Shown: positions 35,334-43,941 of the stretch, piece after piece | How the letters are laid out: each line of letters opens with the position of its first letter | How positions within the stretch are numbered: position 1 is the stretch's first letter | Source of the DNA: CAMYOC01 sp963704875 | GTDB taxonomy: Bacteria > Pseudomonadota > Gammaproteobacteria > Steroidobacterales > XN24 | DNA length: 64,000 bases | Direction of reading: 5' to 3' | Assembly: GCA_963704875.1 (NCBI GenBank) | Contig: CAVPIA010000005.1 | Span: forward strand, 248,001-312,000 | Notes under the pieces: model-generated | Databases searched by the model: none | Told to the model about the DNA's origin: nothing | Seen by the model: the letters and a program-made list of their open reading frames with translations, nothing else | Position numbers and translations under genes: made by a program

Positions 35334-35944
35334 GCCCCGTGTCTCCGGTCACTCAGCAAGCGGTGCAAAAAGGCGATCCGCGCTGATGACTCCAGTGAAC
35401 AGCACCACTTGTATGCCTGATCAAGGTCCTTGCCGCTGGCGTAGACGCCGTGCCCACGCACGATAGCCACCGGCGATCGCTGCAGAGCCTCGGCAACCAG
35501 AGCAGGCGATTCCTTTGTGTAGTCCTGCGCCCTGATATCGACTACCGGAACCCTCGTAAAATAGTAGCGTCCTTCGAAATCGGATGGCTCGAAATCAACC
35601 CCGTCCATGGTCAGCACGATCGCATGCGGTGCGTGACAGTGGATCACCGCTGCGGCTTCCGGAAACGCCTGATAGACCGCCCGATGCAAGGGCGCGTCGA
35701 GCGAGGCCGTGGCCGGCAAATCAAAGTTGTCGGCGCAGCTGACCAGATCGTCCGCAGACAGGGTATCGGCACAGCAACCCGTGGGTGTGATCCAGAATCC
35801 GCCGGCGGCGCGCTGCGACGCGTTGCCGCTGTGCGAATCATTCAGCCCATGCACGCGCAGCAAGTGGTAATAGTCGACCAGTTGCTGTGGTCGCCCGACC
35901 AGGTCGGCAGCGAGATCCAGCTGCGATTCGCTGGCAGAGCTCAT
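35330..35944 (-). CDS. Class II aldolase/adducin family protein
   Basis: A 204-residue protein of the FucA/AraD/MtnB fold. The zinc ligands are present as H-C-H (HCHAPH) and the later RGHGVYASG. The position of the catalytic Glu in FucA (PSSE) appears to hold Asp (SLDAPLH), by eye. HSGNAS near residue 37 is the phosphate-binding loop. Substrate could be a sugar phosphate or methylthioribulose-phosphate; I cannot choose. It is between cpdA and the TraB gene, with ATGA overlaps on both sides. Confidence 0.82.
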   Translation of the reverse strand: MSSASESQLDLAADLVGRPQQLVDYYHLLRVHGLNDSHSGNASQRAAGGFWITPTGCCADTLSADDLVSCADNFDLPATASLDAPLHRAVYQAFPEAAAVIHCHAPHAIVLTMDGVDFEPSDFEGRYYFTRVPVVDIRAQDYTKESPALVAEALQRSPVAIVRGHGVYASGKDLDQAYKWCCSLESSARIAFLHRLLSDRRHGA

Positions 35945-36705
35945 GGATCCAGCTGGGTGATCTGGCTGTCCATGCTGCCGTCGCGCCGCAATTTTAGCCG
36001 CCGAAAACCCGGTCCGAGCCGGTCAAGGGCAAAAGCGTCCACGCCAGGGACGAACTGATAGCAGGTCGAGGGTGTTCCCATCAATCGCAGGCCATCCCTG
36101 CGCTGGTCATAAGTCTGGTGGATGTGGCCCCATAGCAGACCGCGGACTCGGGAATGGCGGCTGAGCACCGCCATCAGCGCATCCCGGTCCGCCAGGCCAA
36201 CCGAATCCAGCCAGGCGCTGCCGACCGGCACCGGCTGGTGGTGCAGGCAAATCAGCGCGTGTTCGGCATCAGTGTCGGCAAGCTGCTGGTCGAGCTCAGC
36301 CAGTTGGTCCGCGCCGATCCGGCCGCCGGCGCGTTCGCCGTCCCATGTGTTTAACATCGGCAGCAACCAGTTGCCCCGGCGAAGCGTCTGGCAGTAGTGG
36401 AAGTTATCGCTGTCGAGGATGCTGGCGAGGACCGTTGGATCATCGTGATTGCCCGGGATACAGAATACCGGCGTTTGCGCCGGCTCCAGCGTTTCGCGCA
36501 GAAAACGATAGGATTCAGGGCTCTGATCCTCGGAGATATCTCCGGTCAGCAGAATGATATCCGGCTGCCACAAGGCGAGCGCGTGCTGCAGCGTTCGTCG
36601 GAAGCTTGCGCAGGTCGCTACGCCCTTAAGCTGACGCTCCGGATCTTCGAACAGATGCGAATCTGTCAACTGCAGGATATCTAGGTCAATTGTGGCGGTC
36701 GTCAT
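35941..36705 (-). CDS. cpdA: 3',5'-cyclic AMP phosphodiesterase CpdA
   Basis: A 254-residue metallophosphoesterase. The five metal motifs are LTDSHLF, LTGDISED, GNHD, LHHQPV and GHIH, in that order. The length and spacing match CpdA (Icc), which hydrolyses cAMP and so tunes CRP signalling. No cyclase or crp gene is in the window. It is first of the cpdA-aldolase-TraB run and diverges from the O-methyltransferase. Confidence 0.92.
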   Translation of the reverse strand: MTTATIDLDILQLTDSHLFEDPERQLKGVATCASFRRTLQHALALWQPDIILLTGDISEDQSPESYRFLRETLEPAQTPVFCIPGNHDDPTVLASILDSDNFHYCQTLRRGNWLLPMLNTWDGERAGGRIGADQLAELDQQLADTDAEHALICLHHQPVPVGSAWLDSVGLADRDALMAVLSRHSRVRGLLWGHIHQTYDQRRDGLRLMGTPSTCYQFVPGVDAFALDRLGPGFRRLKLRRDGSMDSQITQLDP

Positions 36706-36784
36706 GGGCTCCGCTTCCAGCCTTCGGCGCGGAGCTAGTGTAACCTCTGGCGTCGCTTATCGAGAAACGAAGAGGTCTCAAAAC

Positions 36785-37453
36785 GTGTCCAACCAGACCC
36801 TCGCTGTCACCGACGATATCTACCGCTATATCCTCGATGTATCGCTGCGGGAGGCGCCGATATTGGCGGCGCTAAGGCAGCGCACCGCGGAACATCCCCA
36901 GGTCGCGATGCAGATATCGCCCGAGCAGGGTCAGCTGATGGCGCTGCTGGTTCGTCTTTGCGGCGCCAGACGTTGTCTGGAGATTGGCGTATTCACTGGA
37001 TACAGCAGTCTCGCGGTGGCGCTGGCGATGCCTGCGGACGGGAACGTGATCGCCTGCGATGTTAGCGAGGAATACACGCGGATAGCGCGTGAGTTCTGGG
37101 AGCGGGCCGGGGTCGCGGACAAGATCGACCTGCGGCTGGCGCCGGCCCTGGACACCCTTGAGCAATTGCTCAATGAGGGCCAGGCGGGGCAATTCGATTT
37201 CGCCTTTATCGATGCCGACAAGGGCAATTATCTTCAATATTACGAGAAGACTCTGGAATTATTGCACCCCGGCGGGATGGTCGCGGTGGACAACACGCTC
37301 TGGTCGGGGAAATTGCTGACGCCGGATCCGGCGGACGCCGACAGTCTCGCGCTGGATGCATTCAACCGCTACCTGCATGGTGACGCCAGGGTCGACATCA
37401 GCCTGATCCCCATCGGCGATGGCCTGACACTTGCCCGCAAGCGCCGGGACTGA
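36785..37453 (+). CDS. SAM-dependent O-methyltransferase (caffeoyl-CoA type family)
   Basis: A 222-residue class I methyltransferase of the Methyltransf_3 family. LEIGVFTGYSSLAVALA binds SAM, and FIDADKGNY supplies the metal-binding Asp; AVDNTLWSGKLL completes the metal site. Substrate is unknown, probably a catechol-like hydroxyl. GTG 36785 follows AGAGGT at 9 bases; the earlier in-frame start overlaps cpdA. A terminator follows. SAM recycling genes converge on it. Confidence 0.88.
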   Translation: MSNQTLAVTDDIYRYILDVSLREAPILAALRQRTAEHPQVAMQISPEQGQLMALLVRLCGARRCLEIGVFTGYSSLAVALAMPADGNVIACDVSEEYTRIAREFWERAGVADKIDLRLAPALDTLEQLLNEGQAGQFDFAFIDADKGNYLQYYEKTLELLHPGGMVAVDNTLWSGKLLTPDPADADSLALDAFNRYLHGDARVDISLIPIGDGLTLARKRRD

Positions 37454-37463
37454 GCACGCGGAT

Positions 37464-37498
37464 AAAAAAAGCCCCGGCAACCAGCCGGGGCTTTTTTT
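37464..37498. terminator. Bidirectional terminator between the O-methyltransferase gene and ahcY
   Basis: Seven As (37464-37470), stem AGCCCCGGC (37470-37478), loop AACCA, stem GCCGGGGCT (37484-37492) and a T-run to 37498. It serves both convergent genes. Confidence 0.93.
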
Positions 37499-37522
37499 CG
37501 TGCCGGCACAGGCCGGAAACGA

Positions 37523-38833
37523 TCAGTAGCGATAATAATCGGGCTTGTAGGGACCCTCGACATTCACGCCGATGTACTTGGCCTGTTCCGGCGTCAGTTC
37601 GGTCAACTTTGCGCCGACCCGCAGCAGATGCAGACGAGCCACCTTTTCATCGAGATGCTTGGGCAGAACGTAGACCCGGGGTTCGTATTTATCCGGGTTC
37701 TTCCACAAGTCGATCTGCGCCAGCACCTGATTGGTAAACGAGCTGGACATCACATAGCTCGGGTGACCGGTGGCGCAGCCGAGATTTACCAGCCGCCCCT
37801 CAGCAAGCAGGATAATCCGCTTGCCGTCGGGGAAGACGATATGGTCTACCTGCGGCTTGATGTTGTCCCACTGCAGCGAACGCAGCGCCTCAACTTCGAT
37901 TTCGTTGTCGAAATGACCGATGTTGCAGACGATAGCCTGGTCGCGCATCTTCTCCATATGCGCCATGGTGATCACGTTAGCGTTGCCAGTAGCGCTGACG
38001 AAGATGTCCGCCTTGTCGCAGACATCGTCCATGGTCACCACGCGATAGCCTTCCATCGCGGCCTGCAGCGCGCAAATCGGGTCAATTTCAGTGATCCAGA
38101 CCGTGGCGCTGAGCGCGCGCAATGCCTGGGCGCTGCCTTTGCCGACGTCCCCGTAACCACAGACCACGGCGATCTTGCCAGCGATCATCACGTCGGTGGC
38201 GCGCTTGATCGAGTCGACCAGGGATTCCCGGCAGCCGTAGAGATTGTCGAATTTCGACTTCGTTACCGAGTCGTTGACATTGATCGCCGGCACCTTGAGC
38301 AGACCGGCACGCTCCATTTCGTAGAGCCTCTGCACACCGGTCGTGGTCTCTTCAGACAGGCCACTCACGTCCTTGAGTAACTCGGGATACTTGTTGTGCA
38401 TCAACTGGGTGAGATCGCCGCCGTCGTCCAGCAGCATGTTGGGCCGCCAACCGTCCTTGCCGACGATGGTCTGTTCCACGCACCACCAGTAGTCTTCCTC
38501 GGACTCCCCTTTCCATGCGAACACCGGCACGCCGGAGGCGGCGATGGCGGCGGCGGCATGATCCTGGGTCGAAAAGATATTGCATGACGACCAGCGCACT
38601 TCGGCGCCAAGCTCGGCCAGAGTCTCGATCAGCACGGCGGTCTGGATGGTCATATGCAGGCAGCCGGCAATACGTGCGCCCTGCAGTGGGCGGCTGTCGC
38701 CGTATTCTTCGCGCAATGCCATCAGACCCGGCATTTCAGTCTCGGCAATGCTCATTTCCTTGCGGCCCCAGGCCGCAAGGTTGATATCCGCGACCTTATA
38801 GTCGGGATTCAGTACGTGGGCGGTCTGACTCAT
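37523..38833 (-). CDS. ahcY: S-adenosylhomocysteine hydrolase
   Basis: A 436-residue NAD-dependent enzyme. It has GCLHMTIQTAVLIETL, SSCNIFSTQDHAAAA, the NAD-binding GYGDVGKGSA and the C-terminal YKPDYYRY. It splits SAH into adenosine and homocysteine, relieving methyltransferase inhibition. metK lies 41 bases upstream, so the two are co-transcribed. No SAH riboswitch is visible in the gap. Confidence 0.98.
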   Translation of the reverse strand: MSQTAHVLNPDYKVADINLAAWGRKEMSIAETEMPGLMALREEYGDSRPLQGARIAGCLHMTIQTAVLIETLAELGAEVRWSSCNIFSTQDHAAAAIAASGVPVFAWKGESEEDYWWCVEQTIVGKDGWRPNMLLDDGGDLTQLMHNKYPELLKDVSGLSEETTTGVQRLYEMERAGLLKVPAINVNDSVTKSKFDNLYGCRESLVDSIKRATDVMIAGKIAVVCGYGDVGKGSAQALRALSATVWITEIDPICALQAAMEGYRVVTMDDVCDKADIFVSATGNANVITMAHMEKMRDQAIVCNIGHFDNEIEVEALRSLQWDNIKPQVDHIVFPDGKRIILLAEGRLVNLGCATGHPSYVMSSSFTNQVLAQIDLWKNPDKYEPRVYVLPKHLDEKVARLHLLRVGAKLTELTPEQAKYIGVNVEGPYKPDYYRY

Positions 38834-38874
38834 CGGTTTCTCCAGTAATTGTTTAAATCCAGCATGTTATGGAC

Positions 38875-40035
38875 TCAGGCTGCGGCCTCTGTGCGCAGCA
38901 GTTCGGCCTTGTCGATACGTTCCCAGCTCAAGTCCGTGTCTTCGCGGCCAAAATGACCATAAGCCGCAGTGTTCTTGTATATAGGACGCAGCAGGTCGAG
39001 CATTTCTATGATGCCGTATGGCGTCAGGTCGAAATGCTGCCGGATCAGCGCGATCAGCCGTTCATCGGCCACCTTGCCGGTGCCAAACGTCTCGACGTTG
39101 ACAGACGTCGGCTCGGCCACTCCGATGGCGTAAGACACCTGGATCTCACAGCGGTCTGCAAGTCCGGCAGCAACGACGTTCTTTGCTACATACCGGGCCG
39201 CGTAAGCCGCTGAACGATCCACCTTGGACGGATCCTTGCCCGAGAATGCGCCGCCACCATGCCGCGCCATGCCGCCGTAGGTGTCGACGATAATCTTGCG
39301 TCCGGTCAAACCGCAGTCTCCGACCGGGCCACCGACCACGAAACGTCCGGTGGGGTTGATATGGAAGCGGGTCTTGTCGTGGATCCATTCGGCTGGCAGC
39401 GTCGGCAGGATAATGGTCTCCATCACGGCTTCGCGCAGATCAGATTGCTTGATTTCCGGATCGTGCTGGGTGGAAAGCACCACCGCATCGACACCGACCG
39501 GCTTGCCGTCCCGATAGCGCAAGGTGAGCTGGCTCTTGGCATCCGGCCTCAACCACGGCAAGGTGCCGCGTTTACGCTCTTGTGCCTGACGTCGCACCAG
39601 TCTGTGCGCATAGGTGATCGGCGCCGGCATCAGCACATCCGTTTCATTGCTGGCGTAGCCGAACATCATGCCCTGATCGCCAGCGCCCTGGGATCGTTGC
39701 TCATCCCGATCAACGCCGATCGCGATGTCCTGGGATTGCTTGCCTATCGCATTCAGCACCGCGCAGGTGGCACCGTCAAACCCGACCTCGGAGCTGTTGT
39801 AACCGATATCGAGGATGGTCTTGCGCGCCAGATCTTCCAGATCTACCCAGGCATCCGTGGTGATTTCGCCGGCGACCACCACCATGCCGGTCTTGACCAT
39901 GGTCTCGCAAGCGACACGCGCTGTCGGATCCTCGCTGAGGATAGCGTCCAGTACCGCGTCAGAGATCTGGTCTGCGATCTTGTCGGGATGGCCCTCGGAG
40001 ACGGACTCAGAGGTAAAGATGTAGCTGTCAGACAT
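38875..40035 (-). CDS. metK: S-adenosylmethionine synthetase
   Basis: A 386-residue enzyme (E. coli 384). It starts MSDSYIFTSESVSEGHPDKIADQ; GAGDQGMMFGYA and GGGAFSGKDPSKVDRS are the two PROSITE-type signatures. It makes SAM from methionine and ATP. The ATG at 40035 is the standard start; the 96-codon N-terminal extension in the open frame is rejected because it crosses the promoter. A promoter lies at 40072-40100. Confidence 0.98.
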   Translation of the reverse strand: MSDSYIFTSESVSEGHPDKIADQISDAVLDAILSEDPTARVACETMVKTGMVVVAGEITTDAWVDLEDLARKTILDIGYNSSEVGFDGATCAVLNAIGKQSQDIAIGVDRDEQRSQGAGDQGMMFGYASNETDVLMPAPITYAHRLVRRQAQERKRGTLPWLRPDAKSQLTLRYRDGKPVGVDAVVLSTQHDPEIKQSDLREAVMETIILPTLPAEWIHDKTRFHINPTGRFVVGGPVGDCGLTGRKIIVDTYGGMARHGGGAFSGKDPSKVDRSAAYAARYVAKNVVAAGLADRCEIQVSYAIGVAEPTSVNVETFGTGKVADERLIALIRQHFDLTPYGIIEMLDLLRPIYKNTAAYGHFGREDTDLSWERIDKAELLRTEAAA

Positions 40036-40071
40036 AATGGTCGTGTTCCACGGGCTCAAAAAAGAACCGAC

Positions 40072-40088
40072 ATTATACCGAGTATAAT
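40072..40088. repeat. Perfect palindrome carrying two facing TATAAT boxes
   Basis: ATTATAC (40072-40078), CGA, GTATAAT (40082-40088). One arm is the metK -10 box. The other is a TATAAT on the plus strand, 75 bases before the thioredoxin-like gene, though no -35 is seen for it. Confidence 0.6.
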
Positions 40089-40100
40089 TTCGGCTTTCAG
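40072..40100 (-). promoter_or_regulatory. metK promoter
   Basis: On the minus strand CTGAAA (40095-40100) and TATAAT (40072-40077) are separated by 17 bases. The leader to the ATG is about 30 bases, which leaves no space for a riboswitch. Confidence 0.65.
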
Positions 40101-40162
40101 TTCCATCTTTATGGCCCTTGGCTGCTTGTCGGGCCTCGATGTCCCGTTCATAGGAGAGCGCA

Positions 40163-40738
40163 GTGGCGGCAAAAGAAACCCCTGGATGCGATTTCGGCGC
40201 ATTGGCGCCCGGTTTTTCCTTGCCGGATGTCCGCGCTGAAGCGGGCGAAGCTGGCGGCAGCAGGATCCTGAGCATCGACGATTGCAGGGGTGAGAGAGGG
40301 CTGCTGGTCATGTTCATCTGCAACCATTGTCCTTATGTCAAAGCCGTACTCGACCGCCTGTTGCGCGACACTCACGAGCTTGCCGCAGTGGGCATCAACA
40401 GCGTTGCCATTATGTCCAACGATGCCGCCGCATACCCTGCGGATTCGCCATCCAATATGGCCAGGCTGGCAGCCGAGAAACAGTTTCCGTTTCCCTACCT
40501 CTATGATGAAAGCCAGGATGTCGCCCGCGCTTATGGTGCTGTCTGTACCCCCGATTTCTTTGGCTACAACGCAGATCTGGAGCTCCAGTACCGCGGACGC
40601 ATTGATGCAGGCGTGATGCAGCCGCCACCGGAGGGCGCACCGCGCGAGCTGTTCCAGGCCATGGCCGCCATCGCCAGCACCGGCCGGGGTCCCGAAATCC
40701 AGACCCCGAGCATCGGCTGTTCCATCAAATGGCGCTAA
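40163..40738 (+). CDS. Thioredoxin-like (AhpC/TSA-type) redoxin with CNHC site
   Basis: A 191-residue thioredoxin-fold protein. The active-site region reads C53-N-H-C56-PYVKA instead of CGPC, and it is preceded by GLLVMFI. Residues 90-160 hold QFPFPYLYDESQDVARAYGA, then TPDFF with the cis-Pro. There is no signal peptide. A role in thiol redox is likely; its partner is unknown. GTG 40163 follows AGGAG at 6 bases. The stop codon lies inside the stem of its own terminator. Confidence 0.85.
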   Translation: MAAKETPGCDFGALAPGFSLPDVRAEAGEAGGSRILSIDDCRGERGLLVMFICNHCPYVKAVLDRLLRDTHELAAVGINSVAIMSNDAAAYPADSPSNMARLAAEKQFPFPYLYDESQDVARAYGAVCTPDFFGYNADLELQYRGRIDAGVMQPPPEGAPRELFQAMAAIASTGRGPEIQTPSIGCSIKWR

Positions 40739-40753
40739 CAGCCGGTTTTTTTT
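40713..40753 (+). terminator. Terminator overlapping the end of the thioredoxin-like gene
   Basis: Stem CGGCTGTT (40714-40721) and AACAGCCG (40737-40744), a 15-base loop, and eight Ts (40746-40753). The right arm begins within the stop codon. Confidence 0.82.
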
Positions 40754-40822
40754 GCCACCAGCGCTTGCCGCGCCTGTCCGGTTCCCGGAAAATTGAGGTT
40801 TTCACCCTTTCCTGGAGCCGTC

Positions 40823-42817
40823 ATGCCTGAACGCAGAGCTATCGCCAACGCCATCCGGGCCCTCAGCATGGACGCTGTCCAGCAAGCCAATTCCGGTCAC
40901 CCCGGCATGCCCATGGGTATGGCCGACATCGCTGAAGTGCTGTGGAACGACTTTCTGAAGCACAATCCGGCCAATCCACGCTGGCCTAATCGCGACCGCT
41001 TTGTGTTGTCCAACGGCCACGGCTCCATGCTGCTCTACAGCCTGTTGCATCTGACCGGCTATCCGCTTGGCATGGACGAGCTGAAGAATTTCCGCCAGTG
41101 GGGCCAGCGCACCGCCGGCCACCCCGAATACGAGCCGGATCTGGGTATCGAGACGACCACTGGCCCGCTGGGTCAGGGCCTGGCGAACGCAGTGGGCATG
41201 GCCCTCGCGGAGCGTATCCTGGCGGCACGCTACAACCGCCCCGAACATCAGATCGTTGACCACTTCACCTACGTGTTTCTGGGTGACGGTTGCCTGATGG
41301 AGGGTATCTCGCACGAGGCCTGTTCATTGGCAGGCACGCTGGGTCTGGGCAAGCTCATCATGCTCTATGACGACAACGGCATATCCATCGATGGCGAGGT
41401 CAGCGGCTGGTTTACTGATGACACGCCCGGGCGATTCGAAGCCTACGGCTGGCATGTGGTGCCTGACGTAGATGGCCACGACCCGGATGCGGTCAAGTCT
41501 GCGTTGGCTGCGGCGCGCGCCGAGAGCGCAAGGCCTTCGATCATCTGCTGCAAGACCATTATCGGCTGGGGATCGCCAGGCAAGCAGGGTACCGAGGCCA
41601 CCCACGGCGCGGCGCTGGGCAAGGACGAAGTCGCGCTGACACGAAAGAACATCGGCTGGGACTCGGCGCCGTTCGAGGTGCCGGAAGAAATCCGTCAGGC
41701 ATGGGATGCGAGGGTTAGCGGCGCCGAAGCAGAGGCCCGATGGCAGAGAGCTTTCGATGCCTACGCGAGCGAATTCCCGGAGCCGGCGGCGGAATTACGC
41801 CGCCGCTGGGACGGCGAATTGCCGGCTGACTGGCCCGCGTTCGCCGATCGAGCCGTGGCCGAGCTCGCGGCCAAAGGCGGCGACGTCGCGACGCGCAAGT
41901 CCTCGGAACTGGCGCTGAATGCATTTGGTCCCGCGCTGCCTGAGCTGATCGGAGGATCGGCCGATCTGACCGGGTCGAATAACACTTTCTGGTCAGGCTC
42001 GAAGCCGATCAGCAGTGAAGATCCCGATGGCAACTACGTGTATTTCGGGGTTCGCGAATTCGGCATGTCCGCGATCCTGAACGGATTGAGTCTGTACGGC
42101 GGCTTTATCCCGTACGGTGCGACCTTCCTGGTGTTCTCTGACTATGCGCGTAATGCGCTGAGAATGGCCGCGCTGATGGATCAGCCGGTGGTGTTCGTTT
42201 ACACCCATGATTCCGTGGGCCTGGGCGAAGACGGTCCCACTCATCAGCCGGTAGAGCATCTGTCCAGCCTGAGGCTGATTCCGAATCTGCATCTGTGGCG
42301 GACCTGCGACACGGTGGAGTCTGCCGTTGCGTGGCGGCTGGCGATCGAGAGCCGGACGACGCCGCATGCGCTGATTTTCTCGCGCCAGACGCTGCCGTTT
42401 CAGAGCCGCAATGAGCAACAAATCGCTGACATTGCGCGCGGAGGCTACGTGTTGGTGGATTGCGCCGGGCAGCCCGAAGTGATCCTCATCGCCACCGGCT
42501 CCGAGGTCGCGCTGGCAATCGCTGCGGCGTCCGAACTGACCGCGGAAGGACGCCGGGTGCGGGTGGTTTCGATGCCCTGTACCACCGTTTTCAATGCTCA
42601 GGATGCGGCTTACCGTGAGCAGGTGCTGCCGGCCGCTGTCACTCACCGGGTGGCCGTCGAGGCCGGAGTCTCCGATCTCTGGCATCGTTATGTCGGTGAC
42701 AGGGGCGCAGTCCTGGGCATAGATCGATTCGGGGCATCAGCACCGGCCGGCGACGTATTCCGCGAGATGGGATTCACGGTTGAGAATCTCAAGAAAATCG
42801 TGAGCAATCTGGATTAG
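40823..42817 (+). CDS. tkt: Transketolase
   Basis: A 664-residue transketolase. ANSGHPGMPMGMADI and the TPP motif GDGCLMEGISHEA near residue 155 are in place, and YTHDSVGLGEDGPTHQPVEH contains the catalytic His and Glu. It moves two-carbon units in the pentose-phosphate (or Calvin) cycle. CTGGAG precedes the ATG at 40823. It heads the tkt-gap-pgk-pyk run. Confidence 0.98.
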   Translation: MPERRAIANAIRALSMDAVQQANSGHPGMPMGMADIAEVLWNDFLKHNPANPRWPNRDRFVLSNGHGSMLLYSLLHLTGYPLGMDELKNFRQWGQRTAGHPEYEPDLGIETTTGPLGQGLANAVGMALAERILAARYNRPEHQIVDHFTYVFLGDGCLMEGISHEACSLAGTLGLGKLIMLYDDNGISIDGEVSGWFTDDTPGRFEAYGWHVVPDVDGHDPDAVKSALAAARAESARPSIICCKTIIGWGSPGKQGTEATHGAALGKDEVALTRKNIGWDSAPFEVPEEIRQAWDARVSGAEAEARWQRAFDAYASEFPEPAAELRRRWDGELPADWPAFADRAVAELAAKGGDVATRKSSELALNAFGPALPELIGGSADLTGSNNTFWSGSKPISSEDPDGNYVYFGVREFGMSAILNGLSLYGGFIPYGATFLVFSDYARNALRMAALMDQPVVFVYTHDSVGLGEDGPTHQPVEHLSSLRLIPNLHLWRTCDTVESAVAWRLAIESRTTPHALIFSRQTLPFQSRNEQQIADIARGGYVLVDCAGQPEVILIATGSEVALAIAAASELTAEGRRVRVVSMPCTTVFNAQDAAYREQVLPAAVTHRVAVEAGVSDLWHRYVGDRGAVLGIDRFGASAPAGDVFREMGFTVENLKKIVSNLD

Positions 42818-42882
42818 ACTCAATTCAAGGCATGCGGTCCGGATCGGGCCGCGAACATCTGACGGGTTCTGGAGGAACAAGC

Positions 42883-43893
42883 ATGGCTATCAAAGTGGGT
42901 ATCAATGGCTACGGCCGCATCGGTCGCTGTATCGTTCGTGCATTGCACGAATCGGGCCGCACCGGCGAAATCGATATTGTTGCGATCAATGATCTGGGCG
43001 ATTCGGAGACAAACGCCCATCTGACCCGCTATGACTCGGTGCATGGCAAGTTTCCGGGGACTGTGGAAGTCGATGGCGATGACATCATCGTCAATGGCGA
43101 CCGGATGAAGGTGTTTTCCGAACGCGACCCGGCCAAGCTGCCCTGGAAGGAACTCGGTGTCGACGTGGTGCTCGAATGCACCGGTCTTTTCCGGACCAAG
43201 GAACAGGCTTCGGCGCACATCGCCGGCGGCGCAAAGAAAGTCATCATCTCGGCGCCCGGCGGCAAGGATGTCGACGCCACCGTGGTGTTCGGGGTCAATG
43301 ACAGTGTGCTCAAGTCCAGCGACACAGTCATCTCAAACGCGTCCTGCACAACCAATTGCCTGGCGCCGCTGGTCACGCCGCTGCATCGCGAAATCGGCGT
43401 GGTCAAAGGCCTGATGAACACAATCCATTCATACACCAACGATCAGAAATTGCTGGATGTCTATCACAGCGATTTGCGTCGTGCGCGGGCGACTGCCTTG
43501 TCGATGATCCCCACCAAGACAGGTGCGGCGGCGGCTGTGGGTCTGGTCCTGCCAGAACTCAACGGCAAGCTTGACGGGTTCTCGATCCGTGTGCCGACAC
43601 CCAACGTGTCGATGGTTGACCTCACTTTCGAGGCGGCGCGAGACACGACGGTCGAGGAAGTCAACGCGATTGTGCGCAAGGCATCGGAGGGAGAGCTCAA
43701 GGGCATCCTGGGCTACAACGAAGAGCCGCTGGTTTCCGTCGACTTCAATCATGATCCACGTTCGTCAATATTCGAATCTCACCTGACCCGCGTTGCCCAG
43801 GGCAATCTGGTCAAGGTTTGTTCCTGGTATGACAACGAGTGGGGTTTCTCCAACCGGATGCTGGATACCACGCTTGCGCTGATGAATGCCTGA
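42883..43893 (+). CDS. gap: Glyceraldehyde-3-phosphate dehydrogenase
   Basis: A 336-residue GAPDH. The NAD-binding GINGYGRIGR is followed by IND at residues 35-37, with the Asp expected for NAD preference; a lysine-rich NADP pocket is not seen. The catalytic Cys is C155 in SNASCTTNC. GGAGGAA precedes the ATG at 42883. It lies between tkt and pgk. Confidence 0.98.
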   Translation: MAIKVGINGYGRIGRCIVRALHESGRTGEIDIVAINDLGDSETNAHLTRYDSVHGKFPGTVEVDGDDIIVNGDRMKVFSERDPAKLPWKELGVDVVLECTGLFRTKEQASAHIAGGAKKVIISAPGGKDVDATVVFGVNDSVLKSSDTVISNASCTTNCLAPLVTPLHREIGVVKGLMNTIHSYTNDQKLLDVYHSDLRRARATALSMIPTKTGAAAAVGLVLPELNGKLDGFSIRVPTPNVSMVDLTFEAARDTTVEEVNAIVRKASEGELKGILGYNEEPLVSVDFNHDPRSSIFESHLTRVAQGNLVKVCSWYDNEWGFSNRMLDTTLALMNA

Positions 43894-43941
43894 TTTGATT
43901 TGCCTAACGGGGCCGGAGAATCGGCCCTGTCGGAGCCCGCG

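Noticed and set aside
38834..38874. SAH riboswitch before ahcY
   Set aside because: The 41-base gap after metK is too short and lacks the conserved core.
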